NCBI GenBank assembly: GCA_022575985.1
Contig: JAKSXM010000206.1
Coordinates: 372,001-436,000 of the forward strand
Source: Anagrus nilaparvatae
Taxonomy: Eukaryota > Arthropoda > Insecta > Hymenoptera > Mymaridae
Length of the DNA: 64,000 nt
Reading direction: 5' to 3'
Each line of letters opens with the position of its first letter. The stretch's first letter is position 1. Shown here piece by piece: positions 1 to 12,300 of the stretch. The notes below the pieces were generated by a model. The model was not told where the DNA came from. It saw only the letters and a program-made list of their open reading frames with translations, and did no database searches. Made by a program: the position numbers and the translations under genes.

Positions 1-1269
1 GATACGTCTACCGCCATGATTTTCTAGTAATTTGAACCCTACAGAATTGTAAAAAAAAAAAACGTAAACATGAAATAGGCGATGGATGCCAAAAAGATTT
101 TGCCACTTTTATGTCAAAAACCGTATTTTTCATATCCGAGCTGACCCGAATTTTAGAAATAAATTTTTTGGTAAATAAAATTATAAAAAATGGCTGAAAA
201 TTTTGGATTTCCAGAGAAAAACGACTCCTGAGGGAAAAAAACTTTTCTTTTTACAATGAAATTTAACCAGGTTACCGTCAATTTAAGATTTTGATCAAAT
301 TTATCTTAAAAAAGATTGAAATTCTTCTGAAAAAATCCTGTTTTTGAACTTAAAAAATTCTTAACTTGCCCAATTTTCATAGTAAAGCAATAACTTTTTT
401 TCTTCAATTTGGTTGTTTTCCCTGTCCATTCATTTCTTTAAGAAAAAAAATCATTTTCATATACTAAAATTCAATTTAAATATCAAAAACATAAATAAAT
501 TTTGCTATTTGTAGCTATAAATAGTTTTTGACTTGAAAAGTAAATTTAAGTACATAAATTTTTTTTTTCTTATAGAAATGAATTGGCAGGGAAAAATTAA
601 TCGATTAAAAAAAAATTATTATTTTACGATGAAATTCAACCGAGTTATGTATTTTCTAAATTCAAAAAGGGTTTCAAAATAATTGAAATTATATTGAAAA
701 AATCCTGTTTCTGAACATAAAATTTGCATTATTCGCTTAATTTTCATCGTAAAATAATAATTATTTTTGGTTCCTCATAACCATTGTGATAGGTGACATT
801 TTGACTTTTGATTCTTTGGCATATAAGCATGTTTTGAAACCCTAGGAAACTAAAAAACCGGTTTTTAAAAAAAGTCTATATGTTTATGTATGTATGTATG
901 TATTTATATGTACGTATGAAAACAGGTAATTTTTTTCTACGTACGTATGAAAACACCTCATTTTTTTCTCCGAAAGTATTAATTTTAGAAACATCGTTTT
1001 CACTCGATATCTAGGATTTGTTACTTAATATTTTGAACATTTTATTCTCAAAATTTTTTCCACCAAAAAATACTAGAAACCCCAATTTTTTTTTTCTTTT
1101 TGGATGAAGTAGCTAATTTTCTTTTTCATGAAAGTATTATATTTAGAAACATCGTATTTACTTGATATTATTAATTTTATAACTGATTTTTTGAAAACTT
1201 TTTTGCTCAAAACTTTTGCCACTAAAAAATACAAAAAACAAAAATTTTTTTATTCTTTATGGACGTAGT
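1..1269. repeat. AT-rich non-coding flank with a diverged ~165-bp tandem repeat
   Basis: No credible gene. From about 940 the sequence repeats a unit containing GAAAGTATTAATTTTAGAAA, then CACTCGATAT-like and CTCAAAA...CCACCAAAAAATAC blocks; further units lie near 1101 and 1262. The unit broken at 1269 resumes at 25909, where GGAAGTACTAATTTTAGAAA and CCTCCAAAAAATA are recognisable. This shows that the stretch between is an insertion. A short TATG microsatellite lies at about 884-925. Confidence 0.6.
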
Positions 1270-1280
1270 ACCTAATTTTT
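1270..1280. repeat. 11-bp target-site duplication of PLE-1, left copy
   Basis: ACCTAATTTTT occurs here and again at 25909-25919. Outside the two copies the flanking tandem-repeat unit is continuous; between them lie a split Penelope-like element and everything nested in it. PLE target duplications vary in length, so 11 bp is acceptable. Confidence 0.6.
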
Positions 1281-1398
1281 AACATGCAAACGGATATAAA
1301 TATGAATTAATTGATAAATTAATAAGAAAACATAAAAATAAAAATAAAGATAATAATAATAGTTCAATGAACTCTACACAAAATAATAACATAATATA
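1281..1398 (+). pseudogene. 5'-truncated Penelope-like element PLE-1, left fragment
   Basis: From about 1297 a short open frame reads ELIDKLIRKHKNKNKDNNNS, Asn/Lys-rich and ending near NNIIY. This resembles the linker between reverse transcriptase and endonuclease in Penelope-like proteins. It stops at the TATA boundary at 1398. The endonuclease half of the same element resumes at 25074 on the same strand. There is no reverse transcriptase upstream, so the copy is 5'-truncated, which is usual for PLE insertions. The family is inferred mainly from the matching right-hand fragment. Confidence 0.55.
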
Positions 1399-2726
1399 TC
1401 GGTAGTTCTTAGCTATTTTTACCCAAGTCTGAGGTCGATGTCTTGGATTTAAAAAATACTAATTGCACTGTGTTTGGTATGTAAAAATATGGTTACTGGC
1501 CAATTTTTAAGGCTCTAGGTGGCTTGGTTGCGATTTGGCAGCTGTTTTTCCAATTTTGATTTTTTTCGAATTCTCAGCCACCCGTTTGCTTTTTATTTTC
1601 TGGACGCCCTAAATAAGCCTAAAAAATATTTTCCTTATGAAGGTGGGTAGTAAAAATTCCCGCCCAATCCGAATCTGACAATATTTTTTCGGGAAAACCT
1701 CAGGAAAAGCTGAAAAATCGGAAAAACTAAAGGAAACTTGAAAATACAAATTTCTCAAAAAGCATCACTTTTTTTTTTTTTTAATTTTTTTTACATGTGT
1801 TTTCCCATACTTTTCATGCTGGTAACCTCTTTTTTTGTCCCATTTGCCTTTTAAGTACTTAAAAATCAATTTTAGGCTCAAAAAAATGATTTTAAAAATT
1901 GTTCATTTTCTGAATTTTCCAATTTTCTCGCTTTTCCTGATAGAAAATGAAAAATCTGACTTGATTTTCGGATTCCTCGGGAAATTTTACATTGAAAACC
2001 TTCTTGGGTAAAATTTTAGAGGCTTTTGTGACGCTGTAAAAAAAAGAGAAACAAAGTAACCTGCTAAAATCAAACATAATTAAACATAGAGTATTTTTTG
2101 AATTTATTGACCAAATGGAATAAAATGAAAAAATTTATGTATATAGTTTACAAAATTTTTTTATTGCTGTTGTTAAAGCGACGTTTCGTCAACTGATTTG
2201 TTGACCTTATCAAGCTAAAATTACATAATTAATAAAAATTAAAAAAATTTTTTTCTCACAATATTAAAATTTACAATATATGTATGTTCATTTACCGATT
2301 TAACAATTTTTGTGTGTATAATATTTATACACTCATATCACTGAGTCTGATGTAAAACTGAGACTATTTTTATTTTATTTTTTTATTAAAGTCTAAAATT
2401 TAAAGTACGTTGGATATTTTATTAGATTCGGATTACAATTTTTTTCTTAAGTACCGATTATTTTAATATAGTTATAGGAAGTGTGACACATATATATAAA
2501 ATTTTAAATATACACATACGTACACTGAGAAAAAATGTAGAGGAAAATGTACATTTGCAACTGGAAGATTTTACTATTAATTTTAGTAAAGTTATCTGAA
2601 GAATTGGAAATAGTACATTTTACTATAATTAAGGGTAATTTTTCTTGAGTAAAATTTTCTACAAAATATTATTATACTCTCACTCTCTCACATGTGTATA
2701 ACTTTTATTTTTTTTTTTTTTAATTA

Positions 2727-2759
<33 letters not shown>

Positions 2760-3060
2760 TTTTTTTTTTAATTTTTTTTTATAATTTATATTTTATAATT
2801 TATACAATTTTCATTCCTTATATAGTATCTGAAATCAAATTTTGTCACTTGCGAGAAAAAATATGTAAAATAAATTCTACTAAAATTAAGGGTAATTTTT
2901 TTATCCTTTACGGGTAGTTTATAAAATGCATGTTGGTAAAAAATAACATAAAACGCCATTTTGACAACTTCAAATTATTTTACTAATCAAAAGGGTAATT
3001 TTTACCAATACAATTTTGTGAGTGTATAATACATTACTAAAATGTGAGTTTGTCATTAAT
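1399..3060 (+). repeat. Left inverted arm of the 23.7-kb nested element
   Basis: Starts TCGGTAGTTCTTAGC and is matched in inverted orientation by 23833-25073, which ends GCTAAGAACTACCGA. Similarity runs through landmarks such as CTGAGGTCGATGTCTTGG and CGACGTTTCGTCAACTG to AATGTGAGTTTGTCATTAA at 3060. TATA flanks the element at 1395-1398 and 25074-25077. The right arm lies immediately upstream of the PLE-2 ORF, so the arm is probably its 5' region (pLTR-like). The left copy has no ORF after it. A 502-bp MITE interrupts this arm. Confidence 0.8.
2523..3024. mobile_element. 502-bp MITE with TA duplication, proven by an empty site
   Basis: The insert begins CACTGAGAAAAAATG and ends ACAATTTTGTGAGTG, with TA on both sides (2521-2522, 3025-3026). 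The right arm of the large element (around 23860) has the uninterrupted sequence ACGTATAATACATT, exactly the pre-insertion site. Termini of CAC...GTG with a TA duplication suit a Tc1/mariner-type or related MITE. It has no coding capacity and includes long T tracts (2709-2780). Confidence 0.85.
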
Positions 3061-3181
3061 TTTTGTTTATGTTATAACGAGATTTAAATTTAAAGGGTTT
3101 TATAGGAACATACGGAGAAAAGTAATAATTTTGTTTTTGCTTTTTAATTTTATATACATACAATGCGTGTGTGTATATATA

Positions 3182-5384
3182 TGGGCACGTCCAGGGAAGA
3201 ACGACCAGCCGAAAAATAAAAAATAAAAAAAATTTTTTTTTTGTGTCACTTTTTACCTGAGATTTGTGAAACCGCTCCTATTTTAGACTTCCTGATGCAT
3301 TATTTTGATATACGGCTGCTCCAAAGTTGGATTTTTTCATTTCTTTGATTTCAGCTGCCCAGTTCAACCTAAAATAACTCTGAACCATTTAACTTTTTAT
3401 ATATACATATGATTGGGAAAAAGTTTTATTTTTACCTGAACTACTAAAAAAAAAAAAAAAATTTCCATTTTGACTTATTCCACTTTTTTTTCTCCTCGAC
3501 GGTAGCTTTCAAACATCCAGAAAATTTGTTTCGCCATGATTTTTTTCAACTTTTTTCTTCTCAAAATTCACTTCAAAGGTTCTAATTTACATCCTGAAAG
3601 TCCTGAGATGTGATAGGCAATGATCGGTCCACAATCTTAAAACTTGGTTCTTCCGTTTCCCTAAAAATCCATAAAAATGTTAAATATTAAAGCGTAAAAT
3701 CATTAAAATACTAAATTTAACCTTACCAAATGATTTCTTCTGTTAAATCTTCACCATCAGGACCACATAAACTTGTTGTAACATATCAATAGGATCATCT
3801 AACATTGCTGATGCTAAAACACCCAAGATCAGCCTCGCGTCAGCATCCAAAAATAGAAAAAAACTGAAAAAAAAAATGATTCTGGTTAAAAATAACTACA
3901 AAAATAATTATAAACTATTAAAAAAGACTGAAAAATATTTAAATTAACTTACCAAATATGTTTATAAGCAAATTAGAGCTTTAGAACTCCATGCTGACAA
4001 AATCTGGAACCTGGAAAAAAAGTTAAACAAAGAGATTAATTCTTAAATTTTTAAAAAAAGTTTCATAAAAAAATTTTATACTTATCTGATCTCTATTTTC
4101 CTGGTGCAACTTCATCTTCTTGATATAAATTAGTACCTGAAAAAAATAATTAACAATAATTAACAACAATATGTGTACATATTATACCAGTTTTTTATAA
4201 AATTGAAATTAAAGCAGAAGACAAAATATTGCAATCAAAGTCTCCTACTCATGGGAATTAAAAGAAACCAAAAAGAAACTACTTTATCATTTGTTGGTTT
4301 CATATTTTTTTTTATACATTACTGCATGAGGAGACTGCAATAGTTTGTCTTCTGCTTTAATTTCAATTTTATAAAAAACTGGTATAATATGTACACATAT
4401 TGTTGTTAATTATTGTTAATTATTTTTTTCAGGTACTAATTTATATCAAGAAGATGAAGTTGCACCAGGAAAATAGAGATCAGATAAGTATAAAATTTTT
4501 TTATGAAACTTTTTTTAAAAATTTAAGAATTAATCTTTGTTTAACTTTTTTTCCAGGTTCCAGATTTTGTCAGCATGGAGTTCTAAAGTTCTAATTTGCT
4601 TATAAACATATTTGGTAAGTTAATTTAAATGTTTTTCAGTCTTTTTTAATAGTTTATAATTATTTTTGTAGTTATTTTTAACCAGAATCATTTTTTTTTC
4701 AGTTTTTTTCTATTTTTGGATGCTGACGCGAGGCTGATCTTGGGTGTTTTAGCATCAGAAATGTTAGATGATCCTATTGATATGTTACAACAAGTTTATG
4801 TGGTCCTGATGGTGAAGATTTAACAGAAGAAATCATTTGGTAAGGTTAAATTTAGTATTTTAATGATTTTACGCTTTAATATTTAACATTTTTATGGATT
4901 TTTAGGGAAACGGAAGAACCAAGTTTTAAGATTGTGGACCGATCATTGCCTATCACATCTCAGGACTTTCAGGATGTAAATTAGAACCTTTGAAGTGAAT
5001 TTTGAGAAGAAAAAAGTTGAAAAAAATCATGGCGAAACAAATTTTCTGGATGTTTGAAAGCTACCGTCGAGGAGAAAAAAAAGTGGAATAAGTCAAAATG
5101 GAAATTTTTTTTTTTTTTTTAGTAGTTCAGGTAAAAATAAAACTTTTTCCCAATCATATGTATATATAAAAAGTTAAATGGTTCAGAGTTATTTTAGGTT
5201 GAACTGGGCAGCTGAAATCAAAAAAATGAAAAAATCCAACTTTGGAGCAGCCGTATATCAAAATAATGCATCAGGAAGTCTAAAATAGGAGCGGTTTCAC
5301 AAATCTCAGGTAAAAAGTGACACAAAAAAAAATTTTTTTTCATTTTTTATTTTTCGGCTGGTCGTTCTTCCCTGGACGTGCCCA
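3182..5384. mobile_element. 2.2-kb near-perfect palindromic (foldback) element with exon-like segments
   Basis: The left arm starts TGGGCACGTCCAGGGAAG and the right arm ends CTTCCCTGGACGTGCCCA. The arms are about 1.07 kb each around a loop at roughly 4252-4325, and TATATA lies outside both ends. Each arm contains polypyrimidine-AG and GTAAG signals that bracket short open stretches on the outward-reading strand, described separately. This is either a foldback transposon or two head-to-head copies of a smaller element. Confidence 0.85.
4703..4978 (+). pseudogene. Exon-intron-exon gene fragment in the palindrome arm (mirrored in the left arm)
   Basis: An exon from 4703 (after TTTTTTTTTCAG) to 4839 is followed by a donor GTAAGG at 4840, a 66-nt intron, and an acceptor TTTTTAG at 4905. 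Splicing completes a Trp codon and keeps the frame: GEDLTEEIIW continues into ETEEPSFKIVDRSLP. Upstream the exon reads DADARLILGVLASEMLDDP. One base appears missing near 4799 because the frame shifts between QQVY and GPDGEDL. Further exon-like pieces (4434-4485, 4557-4614) contain stops. The same sequence, frameshift included, runs in reverse in the left arm (about 3590-3865). I do not recognise the protein; it may be the element's own old gene or a captured host gene. Confidence 0.55.
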
Positions 5385-5399
5385 TATATCTATATATAT

Positions 5400-6337
5400 A
5401 TATATGCCGATAGAAAATTTTTTTAGTTTGATAATCACGCCTAGACGATAATAGCTAGGGAGACGGGAAAAATTGCAGGAGTGTCATAGGCTATACAGGA
5501 TTTGGATTGATGCGAAAGAAAATTTTTGTCGCCAAAAAAACGATTGTTCAAAAAAATGATCATTTTTTATGTTTTCTGGACCAAATCACCATTATGTATG
5601 TATGCCCGAACGCGATAAACTAGACCACAATGAAAGCTAGAAATATCGGGTTTACGGCAAAAGACGGCAAAAATTATCGGTCAAAACATAGGCTTGGTTT
5701 CATTTCAATTAATTGGAACAAAAATTTTGTATGTTGAAAAAACTGAATTTCCAGGAAAAAAATTTTTATGCAATTTTAAAAAAAAAACCTAAAAATCTGA
5801 GAACTAAGGAAAAATTTTACTGTGGCAAAGTCTTTCATTCCATTTGGGAATATTTTTTACGATTGCACCTAAATTTTGGAGTGAATCGGTTGGATCTGTA
5901 AAAATTTACAATTATTTTTCAAAAATTTAAAAAGTTTTGGACTAATCCTACTAATAGCGTTAGAGAATTTTTTAAGTTTGATGATCACGCCTAGACGAAG
6001 TTAGCTAGAAAGACGCGGTTTGCAGCAAAAAACGAGAAAATATTTCAGGAGTGTCATAGGTTTTATAGGATTTAGATTGATGCGAAAGAAAATTTTTGTC
6101 GCCAAAAAAACGTTTTTTTAATGATTATTTTTGATGTTTTCGTAAATTTTCAAAAAATCGTAATTAACTTAAAAAATTGAAATTTTTTTGTAATCAGAAA
6201 AGTTTTTATATGATTTAGAATTGTTATTTACGTGTCCATCTAAAGTTTCAAGCAAATCGGTTTGATATTTCCAGAGTTACATATATTTTTTAGCATAAAA
6301 TTTGGATTTCAAATTCATATATTTATATATATAGACT
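5400..6337 (+). repeat. Diverged plus-oriented copy of module R between two copies of another repeat
   Basis: Two copies of a unit containing GATCACGCCTAGACGA and GTCGCCAAAAAAACG (about 5430-5545 and 5980-6112) flank an old R module (about 5575-5945, with GGGTTTACGGCAAAAGACGG). Its orientation is opposite to the R modules that follow from 7.1 kb. It is the most diverged R copy seen here. No gene. Confidence 0.6.
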
Positions 6338-6339
6338 AG

Positions 6340-9300
6340 CTGCCTCCGGCTCGCTTCGCTCACCTCGGCAACCGCCAAGGGGGCTGCGCCCCCCTGGACC
6401 CCTGCAACATGATTTTTCCAGATATGTTGTTTTACGTTACTCAATATTTTTTATAACAACCTTTTTTTACCCGAATTATTATTATCTAAAATTTACTAAA
6501 TCATAAAAATTACGGACGTTGGAACTCAGGCGGATAATTAGTGATCAGCGATTCAAAGCTTGATTACCCTTCCCTTTGATCCGCAAGTGGCAGTTGCTTC
6601 CCTCAACTACCAATTATAGGATTCTCCCTGATAATAGCTGTACAAGTTTCTTTTAGTTACTCTATTGAGCTACTAAATTAGTAGGAACCGGTAAGAATTA
6701 CAAATATATATAATACTAGCTGCCTCCGGCTCGCTTCGCTCACCTCGGCAATCGCCAGGGGGGCTGCGCCCCCCTGAACCCCTGCAACTTGATTTTTCCA
6801 AAGATATGTTGTTTTAGTTTACTCAATATTTTGTATAACAACCTTTTTTTACCCGAATTATTATCTAAAATTTACTGAATCATAAAAATTACGGACGTTG
6901 GAACTCAGGTGGATAATTAGTGATCAGCGATACAAAGCTTGAGTATCCTTCCCTAGGATCCGCAAGTGGCAGTTGCTTCCCTCAACTACCAATTCTAGGA
7001 TTCTCCCTGATAATAGCTGTACAAGCTTCTCTTACTTACTCTATTGAGCTACTAAATTAGTAACCGGTAAGAATTACAAATATATATAATATTAGTCCTA
7101 AACTTTTATAATTTTCGAAAAATGATTGTAATCTTTGACAGATCGAACCGATTAACTTGAAAATTTAGGTGAATTCGTAAAAAATATGCCCAAATCGAAT
7201 GAAATTCTTTTTGATAAAAAAATTTTTCCTCGGTTTTCAGTTTTTTTGGTTTTTTTTGAAAATTTGATAAAAATTTTTTTCTTGGAAATTCAGTTTTTTC
7301 AAACTAAAAATTTTTTGTTGCTATAAAATGAAATAAACGCTAGCCTATGTTTTGACCCGTAATTTTTGCCGTCTTTTGCCGTAAACCCGATGTCTGTAGC
7401 TTTTATCGTGTTCTCGTTTATCGCGTTTGGACACACATAATTAAAGATTTATATATATACTAGCTGCCTCCGGCTCGCTTCGCTCACCTCGGCAACCGCC
7501 AGGGGGGCTGCGCCCCCCTGAACCCCTGCAACTTGATTTTTCCAAAGATATGTTGTTTTAGTTTACTCAATATTTTGTATAACAACCTTTTTTTACCCGA
7601 ATTATTATCTAAAATTTACTGAATCATAAAAATTACGGACGTTGGAACTCAGGTGGATAATTAGTGATCAGCGATACAAAGCTTGAGTATCCTTCCCTAG
7701 GATCCGCAAGTGGCAGTTGCTTCCCTCAACTACCAATTCTAGGATTCTCCCTGATAATAGCTGTACAAGCTTCTCTTACTTACTCTATTGAGCTACTAAA
7801 TTAGTAACCGGTAAGAATTACAAATATATATAATATTAGTCCTAAACTTTTATAATTTTCGAAAAATGATTGTAATCTTTGACAGATCGAACCGATTAAC
7901 TTGAAAATTTAGGTGAATTCGTAAAAAATATGCCCAAATCGAATGAAATTCTTTTTGATAAAAAAATTTTTCCTCGGTTTTCAGTTTTTTTGGTTTTTTT
8001 TGAAAATTTGATAAAAATTTTTTTCTTGGAAATTCAGTTTTTTCAAACTAAAAATTTTTTGTTGCTATAAAATGAAATAAACGCTAGCCTATGTTTTGAC
8101 CCGTAATTTTTGCCGTCTTTTGCCGTAAACCCGATGTCTGTAGCTTTTATCGTGTTCTCGTTTATCGCGTTTGGACACACATAATTAAAGATTTATATAT
8201 ATATAGGATAGGATAGGATAGGATTAGTCCTAAACTTTTAAAATTTTTGAAAAATGATTGTAACTTTTGACAGATCCAGCCGATTAGCTTGAAAATTTAG
8301 GTAGATACGTAAAAAATATGCCCAAATCGAATAAAATTCTTTTTTATAGTAAAATTTTTCCTCGGTTTTCCGTTTTTTTGGTTTTTTTTGAAAATTTAAT
8401 AAAAATTTTTTTCTTGGAAATTCAGTTTTTTCAACATAAAAATTTTTTGTCGTTATCAATCGAAATAAAACCTAGCCTATGTTTTGACCCATAATTTTTG
8501 CCGTCTTTTGCCGTAAACGCCATGTCTGTAGCTTTTATCGTGTTCTCGTTTATCGCGTTCGGACACACACACACACATAATTAAAGATTTATATATATAT
8601 AGGATTAGTCCTAAACTTTTATATTTTTCGAAAAATGATTGTAACTTTTGACAGATCGAACCGATTAACTTGAAAATTTAGGTGAATTCGTAAAAAATAT
8701 GCCCAAATCGAATGAAACTCTTTTCCACAGTAAAATTTTTCCTTACTTTTCTTTTTTTTATAAAAATTAGAAATATATATAATACTAGCTGCCTCCGGCT
8801 CGCTTCGCTCACCTCGGCAACCGCCAAGGGGGCTGCGCCCCCCTGGACCCCTGCAACATGATTTTTCCAGATATGTTGTTTTACGTTACTCAATATTTTT
8901 TATAACAACCTTTTTTTACCCGAATTATTATCTAAAATTTACTAAATCATAAAAATTACGGACGTTGGAACTCAGGCGGATAATTAGTGATCAGCGATTC
9001 AAAGCTTGATTACCCTTCCCTTTGATCCGCAAGTGGCAGTTGCTTCCCTCAACTACCAATTATAGGATTCTCCCTGATAATAGCTGTACAAGTTTCTTTT
9101 AGTTACTCTATTGAGCTACTAAATTAGTAGGAACCGGTAAGAATTACAAATATATATAATATTAGTCCTAAACTTTTATATTTTTCGAAAAATGATTGTA
9201 ACTTTTGACAGATCGAACCGATTAACTTGAAAATTTAGGTGAATTCGTAAAAAATATGCCCAAATCGAATGAAACTCTTTTCCACAGTAAAATTTTTCCT

Positions 9301-12300
9301 TACTTTTCTTTTTTTTATAAAAATTAGAAATATATATAATATTAGTTCTAAACTTTTATAATTTTTGAAAAATGATTGTAACTTTCGACAGATCGAACCG
9401 ATTACCTTGAAAATTTAGGTGGATACGTAAAAAATATGCCCGAATCGAATAAAATTCTTTTTGATAGTAAAATTTTTCCTCGGTTTTCCGTTTTTTTGGT
9501 TTTTTTTGAAAATTTGATAAAAATTTTTTTTTAGGAAATTCAGTTTTTTCAACATAAAAATTTTTTGTCGTTATCAATCGAAATAAAACCTAGCCTATGT
9601 TTTGACCCGTAATTTTTGCCGTCTTTTGCCGTAAACCCCATGTCTGTAGCTTTTATCGCGTTCTAGTTCACTCATTTCGGACACACACACACACATAATT
9701 AAAGATTTATATATATATAGGATATATAGGATAGGATTAGTTCTAAACTTTTATAATTTTTGAAAAATGATTGTAACTTTCGACAGATCGAACCGATTAC
9801 CTTGAAAATTTAGGTGGATACGTAAAAAATATGCCCGAATCGAATAAAATTCTTTTTGATAGTAAAATTTTTCCTCGGTTTTCCGTTTTTTTTGGTTTTT
9901 TTTGAAAATTTGATAAAAATTTTTTTTTAGGAAATTCAGTTTTTTCAACATAAAAATTTTTTGTCGTTATCAATCGAAATAAAACCTAGCCTATGTTTTG
10001 ACCCGTAATTTTTGCCGTCTTTTGCCGTAAACCCCATGTCTGTAGCTTTTATCGCGTTCTAGTTTACTCATTTCGGACACACACACACACATAATTAAAG
10101 ATTTATATATATATAGGATTAGTTCTAAACTTTTATAATTTTTGAAAAATGATTGTAACTTTCGACAGATCGAACCGATTACCTTGAAAATTTAGGTGGA
10201 TACGTAAAAAATATGCCCGAATCGAATAAAATTCTTTTTGATAGTAAAATTTTTCCTCGGTTTTCCGTTTTTTTTGTTTTTTTTGAAAATTTGATAAAAA
10301 TTTTTTTTTAGGAAATTCAGTTTTTTCAACATAAAAATTTTTTGTCGTTATCAATCGAAATAAAACCTAGCCTATGTTTTGACCCGTAATTTTTGCCGTC
10401 TTTTGCCGTAAACCCCATGTCTGTAGCTTTTATCGCGTTCTAGTTTACTCATTTCGGACACACACACACACATAATTAAAGATTTATATATATATAGGAT
10501 TAGTTCTAAACTTTTATAATTTTTGAAAAATGATTGTAACTTTCGACAGATCGAACCGATTACCTTGAAAATTTAGGTGGATACGTAAAAAATATGCCCG
10601 AATCGAATAAAATTCTTTTTGATAGTAAAATTTTTCCTCGGTTTTCCGTTTTTTTTGTTTTTTTTGAAAATTTGATAAAAATTTTTTTTTAGGAAATTCA
10701 GTTTTTTCAACATAAAAATTTTTTGTCGTTATCAATCGAAATAAAACCTAGCCTATGTTTTGACCCGTAATTTTTGCCGTCTTTTGCCGTAAACCCCATG
10801 TCTGTAGCTTTTATCGCGTTCTAGTTTACTCATTTCGGACACACACACACACATAATTAAAGATTTATATATATATATAGGATAGGATTAGTTCTAAACT
10901 TTTATAATTTTTGAAAAATGATTGTAACTTTCGACAGATCGAACCGATTACCTTGAAAATTTAGGTGGATACGTAAAAAATATGCCCGAATCGAATAAAA
11001 TTCTTTTTGATAGTAAAATTTTTCCTCGGTTTTCCGTTTTTTTTGGTTTTTTTTGAAAATTTGATAAAAATTTTTTTTTAGGAAATTCAGTTTTTTCAAC
11101 ATAAAAATTTTTTGTCGTTATCAATCGAAATAAAACCTAGCCTATGTTTTGACCCGTAATTTTTGCCGTCTTTTGCCGTAAACCCCATGTCTGTAGCTTT
11201 TATCGCGTTCTAGTTTACTCATTTCGGACACACACACACACATAATTAAAGATTTATATATATATAGGATTAGTCCTAAACTTTTATAATTTTCGAAAAA
11301 TGATTGTAACTTTTGACAGATCGAACCGATTAACTTGAAAATTTAGGTGAATTCGTAAAAAATATGCCCAAATCGAATGAAACTCTTTTCTACAGTAAAA
11401 TTTTTCCTTACTTTTCTTTTTTTTATAAAAATTAGAAATATATATAATACTAGCTGCCTCCGGCTCGCTTCGCTCACCTCGGCAACCGCTGCAACTTGAT
11501 TTTTCCAAAGATATGTTGTTTTAGTTTACTCAATATTTTGTATAACAACCTTTTTTTACCCGAATTATTATCTAAAATTTTACTGAATCATAAAAATTAC
11601 GGACGTTGGAACTCAGGTGGATAATTAGTGATCAGCGATACAAAGCTTGAGTATCCTTCCCTAGGATCCGCAAGTGGCAGTTGCTTCCCTCAACTACCAA
11701 TTCTAGGATTCTCCCTGATAATAGCTGTACAAGCTTCTCTTACTTACTCTATTGAGCTACTAAATTAGTAACCGGTAAGAATTACAAATATATATAATAT
11801 TAGTCCTAAACTTTTATAATTTTCGAAAAATGATTGTAATCTTTGACAGATCGAACCGATTAACTTGAAAATTTAGGTGAATTCGTAAAAAATATGCCCA
11901 AATCGAATGAAATTCTTTTTGATAAAAAAATTTTTCCTCGGTTTTCAGTTTTTTTGGTTTTTTTTTGAAAATTTGATAAAATTTTTTTCTTGGAAATTCA
12001 GTTTTTTCAAACTAAAAATTTTTTGTTGCTATAAAATGAAATAAACGCTAGCCTATGTTTTGACCCGTAATTTTTGCCGTCTTTTGCCGTAAACCCGATG
12101 TCTGTAGCTTTTATCGTGTTCTCGTTTATCGCGTTTTGGACACACATAATTAAAGATTTATATATATATAGGATAGGATAGGATAGGATAGGATTAGTCC
12201 TAAACTTTTAAAATTTTTGAAAAATGATTGTAACTTTTGACAGATCCAGCCGATTAGCTTGAAAATTTAGGTAGATACGTAAAAAATATGCCCAAATCGA

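Noticed and set aside
8205..8222. GGATA pentamer repeats as a telomere-like sequence
   Set aside because: Only a few units at module joints (also ~12172-12192). Better explained as slippage at R-module boundaries.
9356..11102. Repeated 66-73-codon frames with an ITTKNFYVEKTEFP start in each R module
   Set aside because: They recur because R modules are recent copies. There is no domain, start context or splice signal, and A/T homopolymers dominate. Divergent copies are broken by indels.
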